Shown: one piece after another, positions 1 to 12,000 of the stretch
Layout: every line of letters starts with the position of its first letter
How positions within the stretch are numbered: position 1 is the stretch's first letter
NCBI GenBank assembly: GCA_036872755.1
Contig: JAVHNS010000021.1
Span: 62,001-126,000, forward strand
Direction: 5' to 3'
DNA: 64,000 bases
Source of the DNA: Orbilia blumenaviensis
Taxonomy: Eukaryota > Ascomycota > Orbiliomycetes > Orbiliales > Orbiliaceae
Position numbers and translations under genes: made by a program
The notes under the pieces: generated by a model
Seen by the model: the letters and a program-made list of their open reading frames with translations, nothing else
Told to the model about the DNA's origin: nothing
Database searches by the model: none

Positions 1-258
1 TGATATTCCATCTAATCCGGAATAAAAATCACAAAATTTAACTTTGTCAAAATCTTGTAAAAATTGAAAATGATTATGACTAAAATCATAAAAAATTAAA
101 ATTATTAAAGAAATTATAACATTTATTACAGATGTTGTTAATGCTATTATTTTTATTTCCATATAATCATTCAAAAAAAATTTTTGAAATGCAGCTGTAG
201 ATAGGCAAATTGCTCCCGATAAAGGTACAAAAAGTAAAAGTAAAGTTAAAATAAAAAT
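1..258 (-). CDS. nad4: nad4, 5' part (runs off the window)
   Basis: NADH dehydrogenase subunit 4, a proton-pumping membrane subunit of complex I. The minus-strand frame (code 4) starts near 258 and is still open at position 1. It reads LLLLFVPLSGAICL, then a second hydrophobic stretch (IIALTTSVINVIISLI), then CDFYSGLDGIS, which matches the conserved DFxxGxDGIS motif near the Nad4 N-terminus. There is no ATG: an in-frame TAA lies at 261-259 and the first usable codons are ATT at 258 and ATT at 252. Either a non-ATG start is used or an upstream exon lies elsewhere. A repeat shared with 1646-1770 begins about 25 bp upstream. Identity is fairly sure; the start is not. Confidence 0.82.
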   Translation of the reverse strand, partial: MFILTLLLLFVPLSGAICLSTAAFQKFFLNDYMEIKIIALTTSVINVIISLIILIFYDFSHNHFQFLQDFDKVKFCDFYSGLDGIS

Positions 259-282
259 TTATTTCGTATTAAAAGATTTACG

Positions 283-410
283 AATCTACCGGAATAATCC
301 TGCAGTCTATTGTAACACACATTCAGAAGAACAAGTTATTCAATTATAAAAAAAACGACTAGCCTAATACGGCTCCGTTGCAAAGGGCCTTTGAAAAAGG
401 CCCCTTGCTT
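283..410. repeat. Direct repeat copy 1, with GC hairpin cluster
   Basis: The block containing CTACCGGAATAATCCTGCAG and the following TTCAATTATA segment recurs at 1646-1770. Both copies are followed by a GC-rich stretch (here 360-405, with the hairpin GGGCCTTTGAAAAAGGCCC). It sits just upstream of the nad4 frame. Its function is unknown; it could be a leader, a processing element or a mobile GC cluster. Confidence 0.6.
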
Positions 411-1000
411 TATTCTAATTGTAAAAACCAATGAATATTATTATATTCGCTATATTTAATATTTGCAAATAAAATTAAAACGGAGAAATTATATATTTAA
501 TGTAAATTTTTTTACAGAAATAATAATATAAATTATTATGTTTTATAAAAGAAAACCCAATAAAAACCTTAATTCAAGTAGTAATTTACCATACCAGAAT
601 AAATAGTAAAAACAGCAACTAAGGCTGAGTGTAATTCAGAATATTTAATACATACTATGCATGCATATAAATAGTATAAAGGTTAATATTTTAATTGGTA
701 TTATAATATTAAGGCAAAATATTTAAATTATATTTAAATATGTTCTAGTTATTAATGTCCTAACTATATGAGGTAGTATAAATTTTGAAAATGTGTAAAT
801 TAATATTAATAAAATAATAAATACATAAGTTACTTGGTTAATAAAATAAAATGGCACTAATTGTGGAATAAGATATTAAACTTAACAACTTGACAGTCAA
901 GTATATTTACCTATCTTACCACATTATATAGTTAATTAATCTATTGAACTTAAACACTTATTTTATTCATATATTTTTCTATTAAATTACATAATTTATA
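411..1000. other. Spacer upstream of nad4, no gene seen
   Basis: AT-rich sequence with no supported frame. Positions 609-640 (AACAGCAACTAAGGCTGAG) resemble the element found upstream of cox2, nad6 and the nad2 fragment. A stretch near 925-960 (TTACCTATCTTACC, then a TATATAGTTAATT-like segment) recurs in diverged form near 1435-1475. Confidence 0.4.
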
Positions 1001-1402
1001 TCAAAAATTTACATTTAAGGGCCATATAATAAATAACCCAAATGGTAATAAAATAAAAATTATATTTTGTATAATAATAACAAATAAAAATAAAATAATA
1101 AGTATTATTAATTTTAATAAATTTATTATATAATTATGTATTAATTCTTTATTTAATCTATTTATCATTAAAAGCCAAGGTAACAAAACTAAAAAAAAAA
1201 TTAGAAAATTATCAAAAGTTAAATTTCCATTTTCATACCCTGCTTGTCTTAATATATTCGATCTAATAAAAAAAGATAAACACCATATAAATATATAAAA
1301 ACCAAAAGGCTTATTTCACGCTAATTTTACAATTATGTAAATTAATATTATCAATATAATAAATACAAAGGTTATTTCAATATAAAAACTAGTATATAAC
1401 AT
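1001..1402 (-). CDS. orf133, hydrophobic membrane protein of unknown function
   Basis: A code-4 frame from ATG at 1402 to a stop at 1001, giving 133 residues. It contains one TGA codon (in KLAWNKP), so it is only visible with the mitochondrial code. It is dominated by long hydrophobic runs with a short polar middle (RSNILRQAGYENGN), consistent with three or four membrane segments. I do not recognise it as a standard mitochondrial protein. The repeat at 1646-1770 lies about 240 bp upstream. It may be plasmid-derived or lineage-specific; the length and composition argue for a real gene, but not strongly. Confidence 0.4.
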
Positions 1403-1645
1403 TTTATGAATCTTTAAACTTAATAGTTAAATTTCTTTACCTATTTTACCGCAATATACAGTTAATTTATAATCAGAGCAATGAACGACCCACCCACCGT
1501 TATTTTGATTTATGATAGTATAAAAGATATCTCCTTTTAATCATAATAAAAATTTATTTAATAAATTAAGTATAAAATTTAGAATTAATAGTAGCACCAA
1601 ATAAAGATTAATATCCAAATAAATTATTTTTAAATTAAAAGAAAC

Positions 1646-1770
1646 TACCGGAATAATCCTGCAGCCTAATTTAACATATTAAGAATAATCATTCAATTAT
1701 ATAAAAAAGCTACGGAACCGCAAAGCGGCTACATTACAAAGGGTCTCGAAAGTAGCCCCTCTATTTTTTT
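1646..1770. repeat. Direct repeat copy 2, with GC hairpin cluster
   Basis: Second copy of the block at 283-410: CTACCGGAATAATCCTGCAG, then CATTCAATTATA, then a GC-rich segment (1707-1760). The GC parts of the two copies differ, although the flanks align. Confidence 0.6.
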
Positions 1771-1949
1771 TTTATTTTTATGTAATCTTTTTATATGATC
1801 ATTCAAATTATCCTTTCTGGTTCATTTCTTGTTTAGACATTTTTAATCAGCTGATGCATATGGACAAGTTAGTTCTGGCTTTGAATGTTTAGAAGAATTT
1901 TGATGTCTCTTTAGATCAAAGATAGTTTTTAAGCCATTATTTTTTTTGT

Positions 1950-2340
1950 TCATGCACAACCAGGTAAATCGCAAAAAAGTAAAGCAGTATTCAATTTGGG
2001 TTTTTTATTAGGCTGGGTTTCTTTATCTTGAAAAGGGTCATTTCTGGTATTTTCAGAATCTATTGATCTTTTAAATTTTAAGAAATTATTAGGGAGATCT
2101 TCTAAATGTTCAAGATTTTGGTTATTAGATAATTTTTCAATATCTTTGGAGGGCTTTGTTGCTTCAGGCCTACTTTCCTGTAATCTAGGATCTATATTAT
2201 CTTCTAAATATTTAGCTTCAGATTCTGAATATTCTGTGAAATTAGGACCCGATAATTTAAGGCAGAGTAGCCGACTGTCTTTTAAATCTTCGCATATCAA
2301 CTCGCAAATCGAAGAGAAGTATCAATTATTACATATAACC
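1950..2340 (-). CDS. Acidic/polar ORF of unknown function
   Basis: An open frame (code 4) without ATG, open from about 2339 and ending in LPGCA at 1950. It is rich in Glu, Asp, Asn and Ser with a Lys/Pro tract near the end (NKKPKL), and shows no membrane segment or catalytic motif I recognise. The composition resembles the acidic half of the ORF at 14660-15463 and the degenerate frame at 37330-38580. All three could be remnants of one family, perhaps from a mitochondrial plasmid, but this is a guess. It could also be a chance frame. Confidence 0.25.
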
Positions 2341-2701
2341 TAAAATAAACTAACAAGTAACGTCCTTTACATCGGTTAAGTGTCCTATATATCACTTAGA
2401 TTTTAGATAGATACTACAACGTTTCTCTCTTTCGAGTGACGTTGGCAAGTTATTAAATCTACACCTGGAACATTTAAATTTTCAGGTTTATAGCTAATAA
2501 CGATTGATATATAACTAAGAAACTTCAACAAAGGAAGAATAAGAACAAAGATTTGGGAATTTATTTCCCAAATAATTTTTATAACAAATTGGAAACAATT
2601 GAAAAAATATATGATGTAAATGTTATTAAATAATAGAAAAACAAGAATATAAACTAATTAAGCAAAAAACACTAAAAATAATAAATTTTTACATAGTTTA
2701 T

Positions 2702-2905
2702 TTATATACCTGGAACACTTAAATTTTCAGGTTTATAGAAATAATCTTTTATATCTTTTATATAATCTAATTTATATAATATTTTTATTACCTCAGTATA
2801 AGGCATAATAATTCTATTAGCAGCCAAAAAATAAGGATGTTTAATTAAAGAATTATCAGGTAGAGCGTTATACTTAATACATTTTTCTCAAATTTTGCCA
2901 AAAAT
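2702..2905 (-). pseudogene. Unidentified ORF fragment with duplicated C-terminus
   Basis: A 65-codon frame that ends in YKPENLSVPGI before a TAA at 2702. A second copy of that tail (YKPENLNVPG) occurs about 220 bp away at 2440-2515, so the segment was partly duplicated. The frame reads KHPYFLAANRIIMPYTEV in its middle. I do not recognise the family; it lies directly downstream of cox2. Confidence 0.3.
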
Positions 2906-3000
2906 TCATTAGTTGTAGCATATATTCTGCTACTTACCTTACAATTTATTACAAAGGGATTAAAACATTTATTCCGTATATGACTTAAACAAAGTACAAA

Positions 3001-6000
3001 CTATTGTTCATTTAGTCAAGTTAGGAATTTTTCTATTGAAACTGATTGAATTACGATTGGCATAGAACTGTGAAGAATACCACATATTTCACTACATTGC
3101 GATTTCAACTCTCTTTTTAGTTTTTAGTTTAAAACATTGCGAATTAACTCTACTTAACATATGTTTTATTAAAAACTAAAGTAGAGGTTTTCTCCTAAAA
3201 TTATATAAATTTATATAAATTTTACAAATAACTTTAAAATTATTTGCACTTTTTCAAGCGGGATCTGACTATATCTTAAGCTTGCGCCAACCAACATATA
3301 GTCGATGAACTGCACACCATAAATATGGTGCTTGGCTGCGGATTTCCCATTCAATTATCAATCTTGATTTTACTATCGCGAGTCATTACCTGCGCCCTAA
3401 TTATATTGCTACAATTAGTTAGTTAAGATTGCTTTAGGGGGTTCCCGACAATTTGATGGTTTATAGCCAAAGGTTCACTTTGACTTAGGCCTCTTGAAAT
3501 AAGACCATAGAACACACCTTCTCTATTTATTAGAGTAGAACATTGGTTAAGTCTTCCGGGATAAGCATCAAGTTTTAAAGCGAGAGAAGGTACGGCAAAT
3601 GAATGTATTACCAATTTTTTATACTTTTCAATATTTTTAAATTTTATTAAAGTTTATCGGCCAATGTTCGAATGATAAATATAAATTTATAATTTATACA
3701 ACATAGAAGGATGCATATGTTTAGTCACAATAGATCTTAAATTAGGCATTGATCTTCGACTGATATAAATTCGCCAACCTGAATTTTGTTTTCAAAGTGT
3801 ACAAATAAGTTCATACTTAATTACTAGAACATTTAATAATAATGTTGTCTGTTCTAAACTAAAAGAATCAGTACAAAGAACTAACCCTTTATTAATAGAA
3901 GAGCCATCTCCCATTATTCAATGAGCTAAAGCAACTGGAGTAAGAAGCTCATAGATATTACTTGGCACAACTTTTATTTTATTTATATAAAATAAATTAT
4001 AAATATCTGTTAGACAAGGTAGTTGTCGTGTTTGAAAAGCTAGCCCTGAAAAAGGTTTACCCTTTTCTTATACCAGAAGTTACATAAGGAAAACTGGAGC
4101 AGTAATGGCTTAGTATAAAAAACACAAATCAAACATGAGAATTCTTAGTAGATTGTTTAAAACATAACCTAGCATTTTTACTATCAGAAGGTAATTGCAT
4201 TCAACCATCTGATAAAATTAATCGGCGGCTGGTCAGCCGCCGACAAGTGGCGTTCAACCTATAATGTATAACAATAAATTTTTTTTAATCAATTTTAATT
4301 TAGTCCATCGAGCTAAGCTCGAAAATAAACAATTAAACTATTTTATTTTCTTCCTTTATTCATTCCGTTTTTTATTTTTATAATTTCTTCTAATCCCTCA
4401 GATGTTAAATGTGCCTTATTTTTCATTAAATTAGCCACAAGACAAAAGTCATTAAGTCTTTATATTTTACTCCAATTATTTTATGTTTATAAAAAAATGG
4501 AATAAGTTTTTCAGTTAGATCAGAAAAATTTTAAATTTTGTAATCAACTGCTTCTACATTAGATTTTTTATACATTTTTCCACATCCGAAGTAAGAAATT
4601 AAAGAATTCATTAATTTTTCGTCTCTCAAATGTTGAGTTAATTGAAATACTAATTCCACTTGAACACCTAAACGATTACTTGATGATTTTTTTATTTTTA
4701 CAAAAAAACACCCCTCAGCATTAGTAAATCCAGATACTCAATAAGGATCAATAATTTTTTGATTTTCAACTACATATCTAAAAACAGGTATAATATTTGG
4801 GAAAGAATCTTTTAATTTCTCAGGTAAACCTAAGTTTATTGATCCTTTAATTGCAATTATTATTTGCAACCCTTCAGGAGTTAAATGTTCTTTTTGATTC
4901 ATAAGATCTACAACTTGTTTAAATAATTCAAAATCAACACGCTTCTGAGTAATTAGATGAATCTTTTCGAAATGCGGTATTATTACATTAGTTAAATCCT
5001 CTAAAGAAATAACTCGATACTGTAAATTGTTTTTACCTTGTTTATAAATTTTTCCTACCCCAAAATATGATTTAATCTTCCAAAATAACTCTATCTTTTT
5101 GATGGAGCTCAATTTGAAAAATTGCTCGAACCTGTCATCCCATTTTATATTTAGGATCCTTCCTAATAAAAATTATGAAAGAACTTTCGCCATCAACAAA
5201 ACCAGTAATAAAGTAAGGATTTAGTTTATTTTGTAACTCAGTAGAAACAAGGGAAGAATTAAATCTTAATTGTTTAAGTTTTATTAAATTTTTATTGAAT
5301 TTATTTGAGCACTCACACTCAAGTTTTATAGCTAGTGCAAGAACAGTGAAATGATGTATCAATTATATACTATTTTATTCTTATCCTGCTAAATATAATT
5401 ACTATATTATTAACCCTTAAATTAATTTTATATAAGTTAGAATAAATTTTAAAAATAACCCGACCATATAACACTTTCTATATGAAAAGGTATTTTAGTC
5501 ATTTGACTGAATCCTAGTTAATCTACCGCCTAAGGTTAAACCTAAATTGCTTCCCCAAAGAACAATATCAACAGAGCTGACATTTGAATTACCAGACTTT
5601 TTTGAATTAGGAGATAGTTTAAATACTGTAGTAGAAATATTCATACGGCTTAATTGTTTAAAATTTATTGAATTTTTATATAATTTATTGGGACACTCAA
5701 GTTTTATAGCTAGTGCAGGAATAATGAAATAATGATGTATCATAAATTTATACTATTCATTCTTATCTTGCTTATCTAATTTAGCTAAATATTATAATTT
5801 ATATATTATTAATTCTTAAACTGGAATTAAGTTTTACATGAATAGGATGAACTTGTCACAATAATTTAAAAATAGTTTATGACTAAATTATTATTTATAT
5901 TTAAACTTAAATTTGATTTAGAATTAAGTTAAGTATATAATAACTCCAATTAGAGATTGTTAGAAAATACCTTACGCCTATATTCTGCCCAAGTATGTAA

Positions 6001-9000
6001 GGGTACAGTTTTTCAATATAGGCGAAATTCCATCTTTTCGTTGCTCTTTTACACTTTATCAATAAATAATTTAGATCCGCGAATAGCCATTTTTCTTTCG
6101 ATTATTTCTATATTTGTTACTTTACAAAGATAATTACTCTATCCACACAATATTCTTTGTATATGTGTTTAGTATATAGAACTTTAAGCCTTACCCGGAG
6201 TTTGGAATTTTATGACATTATTTAAAACTTACTTAAAGTTTTAATTAGTCAGCAGCTGTGATAATGAAACGAATATGAGTTAATTCTGGAACTATAACTC
6301 TGTTATCAACTTCAAGCATTCTTAAAGCACCATCTTGTAAATCTTCTTCTGGTACTATATAAGAATCATATTCAATGTTTTCATTATCGTCGTTTACGAA
6401 ATCCACGTATTGGTAGCTTCAGTATCATTGGTGCAAGAATATGTTTATTCTCATCGATTGTACATTAAGCATAAATTTATTAATTAAAATAATTTACACC
6501 CACAAATGACCCAATCAGTGGCAGTATTATATTACTGACAATCTTGTATTATTATTTAAGCAATATAAATAATAATCTTTAATTGTTTACATTTGCATCG
6601 CCAAAGGAATAATAAATACTCCTTAAAGAATCCCGTCGGATACTTAGAGATAAATAAATTAATATAATTCATTATATACTTTATATATATAATAATAAAA
6701 TATAACTTTATTTAAATCACGACTATCGTTAATATAAAAAAAAATGTTAATACTAATTTTTACATTAGTTTATAAGCCTAACTTGTAATACATTGATGAA
6801 TGTAAATAAGGTAAAATAAGATTTCGCAAGGATGGCATAGATGAACTTTTTATGTAAAGAGAATATTGACCAATAGTTTCTATTTTTTGAGTAGTACAGT
6901 CTAGATTATATTTTCACCTGGGTACCCCAGATGCGGTCTACTTTCGTCCTAAACGATGTGATTGTATACTAAAATAACCTAAAAAAGAGGGGGGGGAAAG
7001 GGCTTTAATATACTTCTCCCTAGTTCGTATATTATACGGATCGTATTTAAAATACGGTAATTATATAAAAATATATAAAATAAATTATGAGCTATTAGAA
7101 GTTATTTTTATTAAATTTTATTTTTTATATCTTCCTCTATTTACACCTGATTTAATATCTCGTATAAGTTTTAAACCTTCAGCTGTTAAATGAGATTTAT
7201 TTTTAATTAAATTTGCTATTAGACAAATATCTTCAAAATCTAAATTTTTTACTCCTTGAAGAGGATATTTTTTAAATAAAGGAATTATTTTTTAATTCAA
7301 ATCTGAAATTTTAGATACTACAAATAAAGTTGAATTATTTACAAGATTTTGATTTATATTACCACATTTAAGTTTATTAGCTATATTATTAATTAATTGA
7401 ACATCCCGAACATTTTGAGTAATATAAAAAGATAAACCTACAGCATACTTTAATTTTGAAGTTTTAGATGAAAATAAGTTAATATAAAAACAACCTTCTG
7501 CCTCAACAAATCCAGATAACCCTAAATTCATAGAAGCTTTTATACTTACTATTTTAGCTATTCCTTCCTCTGTCAAATGTTCTTTATTTTTTACTATATC
7601 AACAATAAGTTTGAAAAGTTAAAAATCAGCTTGTTTTTGAGTACTTAAAGGATATTTATTAAAATGATGTATAAAGACATTTGTTATTTCTTCTAATGAA
7701 TATACAGAATAAATTATATGATTATCCCTTGAACGTATTCTTAAATTACCTGCAGAAAAAAAAGATTGAAGACGTTTTAATAAATAATGATCTTTTTCGT
7801 GTAATTCTATAGAAAAAGAAGGAATAATTTGCCAACCTCCTTTGTATCTACTAGATTGAGTTATTCCAACGTAAAAAGTTGATTCACCATCAGCAAAACC
7901 ACTCACTCAAAAAGGATTAAGTAAATTTTTAGAATTTAAAGTAGAAAATTGTCGAGTTAATAAATTTAAGTTTCTCTTTATAGTAAAATTTGAAGTTCCA
8001 AAATTTTTTTCTAGATTATTAAAAATAAATTTATTTTTATTTATATTTTTAAATAACCCAATATTATGTAATTTATATGTTTCACAAAAAGGAGTTATAA
8101 TTTTTATAATAGAATTAACAGATTCTTTATCTATATTTATTATGAAATGATTATTTTTACATTCAAGTTTAATACAATTAATACCGTAAAGGCTTTTTAA
8201 CATTTTATTTAATATTTGTACGTCCTTGCTAGTATGAACATAACAGTATAAATGTAAATTTCCATTTACAAATTTTCCATATCTCATTATTCATATTGTT
8301 AAAGCTAAAGGACTCGTATATTTATATAATATTGAATTTATATATAATTTATTTTTTTTTCAGAATAGCTTATGTATAAAATTAAAACTTCTAAAAGTAT
8401 ATAAATTAAAACTATTATTTGAATTGTTACTTACAATACTATTTTTGGCTGTGTAACCTCTAGTATAAAAAAATTCATACAATCAAAATAAATAATCTTT
8501 ATGTACTATACTTTGTCTATAACAAAGTCTTGTACCTTCTACAGATCTTTTATTAGCATACCCGTCTCCTAGTAATGAGCCCACTATAACTGATATAACT
8601 TCTTCACTATGGGGTCCTATACGATTAGCAGCTCGTACTCTTGTATGAAAATTAGAAATTTTACTTTGTATAGACATAATATTTTTATTTTTACACGTTA
8701 CTAATGAAAAAATTAAATTAATCTTTTCAATATTATTTAATATAAACGATTTGGGGCCATCAAAGAGACCCTCGGCAAGAATTGACATAGCAGGATCGGC
8801 AACTTCATCCATAAGGTAAAGTAATTTGAATGAAGGGAATGCAATTAAAATTAAAATAATAGCGGGAGTAATTGTTCAGATTAGTTCAATAAGTGTCAAC
8901 TATAATAGACTTTTTTTTTATTCGGGTTTATATATTTTCTTGGCATTATTTTTAACATATTGATTCAACTGATTTTTAATTTATTTAACTGAAAATTTAT

Positions 9001-12000
9001 ACTTATTTTTAAATATTTCACCAGATTTTATATATTTCATAACTGTACTTCCACTAGCTCCTAAAAATTTTCCTGCTCTTCTGGCTGAAGTAAAATCCCC
9101 TATCAGTTTAAACTCTTCTTTATCACATTTTTCATATATATAAACAGAAGTTCCTTGCTTAGAGCTCATTAATAATTTAGTTTCTTCAGAGAATTTTCTA
9201 CCTAAAGCTTTTTGTCTAATTAATTCTTTAGTTTTTTTACTATGAGTTTTACCAAATAAATTATTATTTTCCCCTAATTTTTTTTGACTCATAAGCTTTT
9301 TAGTTTCCTCACTTAACTTCTTTCCATGTCAGTAAGAATTTTCTCCTTTACGCAATCCTTTTAAAGCTTTACTGATTTTAGCCTTAGTCTCTTCAGAACG
9401 TATTAATCCTAATGAAGAACCAGCTATTTTTTCAATATTATAAACAGGATTTAAGTTGTCAAAATAATATTGTTCTCTAACAGTTAAATCAACTTTAGCA
9501 CAATACTCTAAAATCGTTAAAGAAAAATCTAAATAACCGTATTTAATAAGAGCTCTACTAATTATAGATTTTGATCTTTTAAGGTAAGCAGTATTAAAAT
9601 AATTTAAAAATCTGTTATAAAGGTTTTTAGATTGTCCTATATATAAATCTTTAGTTACTTTATTAGTAAGCATATATATTCCTGGTTTACCTTTATTATC
9701 ATTTAAAATTTGTTTTTTTAAATGATGCATATTAGGATAAACTACCATCTCTTTATTTTTATCTAAAGGATTGTTAATTTTAATAATTTCAGTCTCGGAG
9801 GCCGCCTCCTTATCGGGTGATACCTTAATTAAGTTATCATCGCGGGGCGATGGCGAATTACTATAATGCCTTGAATATATAAATGAGTTTATAACGAATA
9901 AATTTCGTCTAATTAAACATATATATTAAATATAAAATATATATGTTGGACTATCTCTTTATCCATCGAGTTTTACTCGATGAAACGATCACACGTATAG
10001 TCTCTGAGGATCCATTGAGTAATCTCAATGTTTTACCTGCTGATTACACTTTTTTTAATAAATGCTTCCCAGCATATAGTGAATTTCTACGTAAATATTT
10101 TAGGAATTATCAATTAAAAATCGAGAAAATAAATATTTATTTTTAAATATTTTACGCAGGCACTTTCTTATACCATGATTTAAATATTTGTGTGAGATAG
10201 GTGATCTTTTATTAGAATAATTTCTAATTACAGATGCTAACATTCAACCTACACCAAATAAAATTGTTACTAGATAAAACATGATGTTATCCGATCAATA
10301 CTATATGCTTAGTATATGGTATTGTAATATTTAATTTTAAAATCTTTTATCATATATTTAATTAAATATTTAAAAAGACTTTCGTTATTTTAAATTAATT
10401 TAATTTGTTTGATATAATATATCTTTTATTGTCTATAAATTTAAATTTAAAAGCTTTACCTGAAATATTATATCTTAAATCTTAAATAATTCATTCCTGA
10501 TTTAATTTTTAATATTTTTTCAATCCCTTCTGGAGTTAAATGTTCTTTAGATATTTTAATTTTAACTATTTTTTTAAAATCCTCTAAATCTTTAACTTTT
10601 ACTCCTATGATTTTATACTTATCAAAAAAGGGAATTATTTTCTTCATTAAATTGTCATGCTTTGTAACTACGAAATCTACCGACTCTCGGTATTTATAAA
10701 TATTACCACACTGTAAATATTTTGTTAAACTACTTATCAATAACTCATCTTTAGAATGTTGAACAAGCTTAAATTCTAATTGTACTTGCTTACTTTGTGA
10801 AATTATTTTTACTCTAAAATAACCTTCCCCACTAGTAAATCCTGCTAATCAATGTGGATCAGGTATTTTTATATATATGTTTAAAGGTCTATCAACAGGA
10901 ATAACATTAGGAAATGCTATTTTTAATTCATCGGATAAGCCCCTATTCATTGCTGCTTTAATTGCTACAATCTTTTGTAAACCCTCAAATTTTAAGTGTT
11001 CTTTTTGACAATTTCATTAAATCTACAACATTTTTGAATAAAATAAAATCTCCCTTTTTTTTTGTTATTAAAGGGTACTTATCGAAATGATCTATAATAA
11101 CTTTCAATTCTTTGATAGTTCTCACCATATAACGATAGATATTTTTTTCTGATTTATAAACCTTACCTACTCCAAAATAAGCTTGAATTAAATCTAATAA
11201 AAATTTATCTTTAGCATCCAGACCTATTTGAAAGCTTGCACTAAGAAGCGCGGATTTTTTGATAACAAACACAGAAAAAGATGATTCAGCATCAGAAAAA
11301 CCTGTAACAAACCAAGGGTTTAGTATAACTGGAGATAATTCTGAATTATAAGTTAATTGATTTGAAAGCGAGCTAAAGTGCCGAGTAGTAAATAATTTAT
11401 GCAATTTTGAAAAACAAGGTAATGAGTGAATAAATTTTTTAGACTAGTAATTTTTATAAATTTAGATTTTTTTGCTAAAGTAAAGTAATAAAAACAATAA
11501 GATAAAGACATAAATATATATCAAACATAAATAGAACGAACTGTAGATTGTTTAAAACCTAAGCGTGCATTCTTACTAATATTATTTGCAAAAGTTAATC
11601 AATCATTAAAAAGAATTAAACCTATAATGAGATTTTTTTGACAATGTCTTAGTATAATCGTATGATTAATTTGTTTTAAAAATATAAGATAATTTACCCT
11701 AAAGGTTAATCCTCATACTATCAACTCTTTAGAGTTATAATTTGAGGATTTAACAATAGAAAAGTTTTTTAAACCCATTAGATATTTTGGATTTTCCATA
11801 AATTATTTTAAATGAAAGATATATTTAAACCTTGTAATAAAAATGATTTAACATAAAATAATAACATTTCTAATGTATTTTATAGATTATTAATATTGTG
11901 TCTTTATTGAGAAAATATCAATAATAATAAAAATTTAAAGTATCCTTTGTCTGTTGCCGATAGTGCCTATGCTTCCATATGGTTGTATTTTTTCTAATAA

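Noticed and set aside
2146..2343. Plus-strand frame of 65 codons
   Set aside because: It is the antisense of the acidic minus-strand frame and has no recognisable motif; all supported genes here are on the minus strand.
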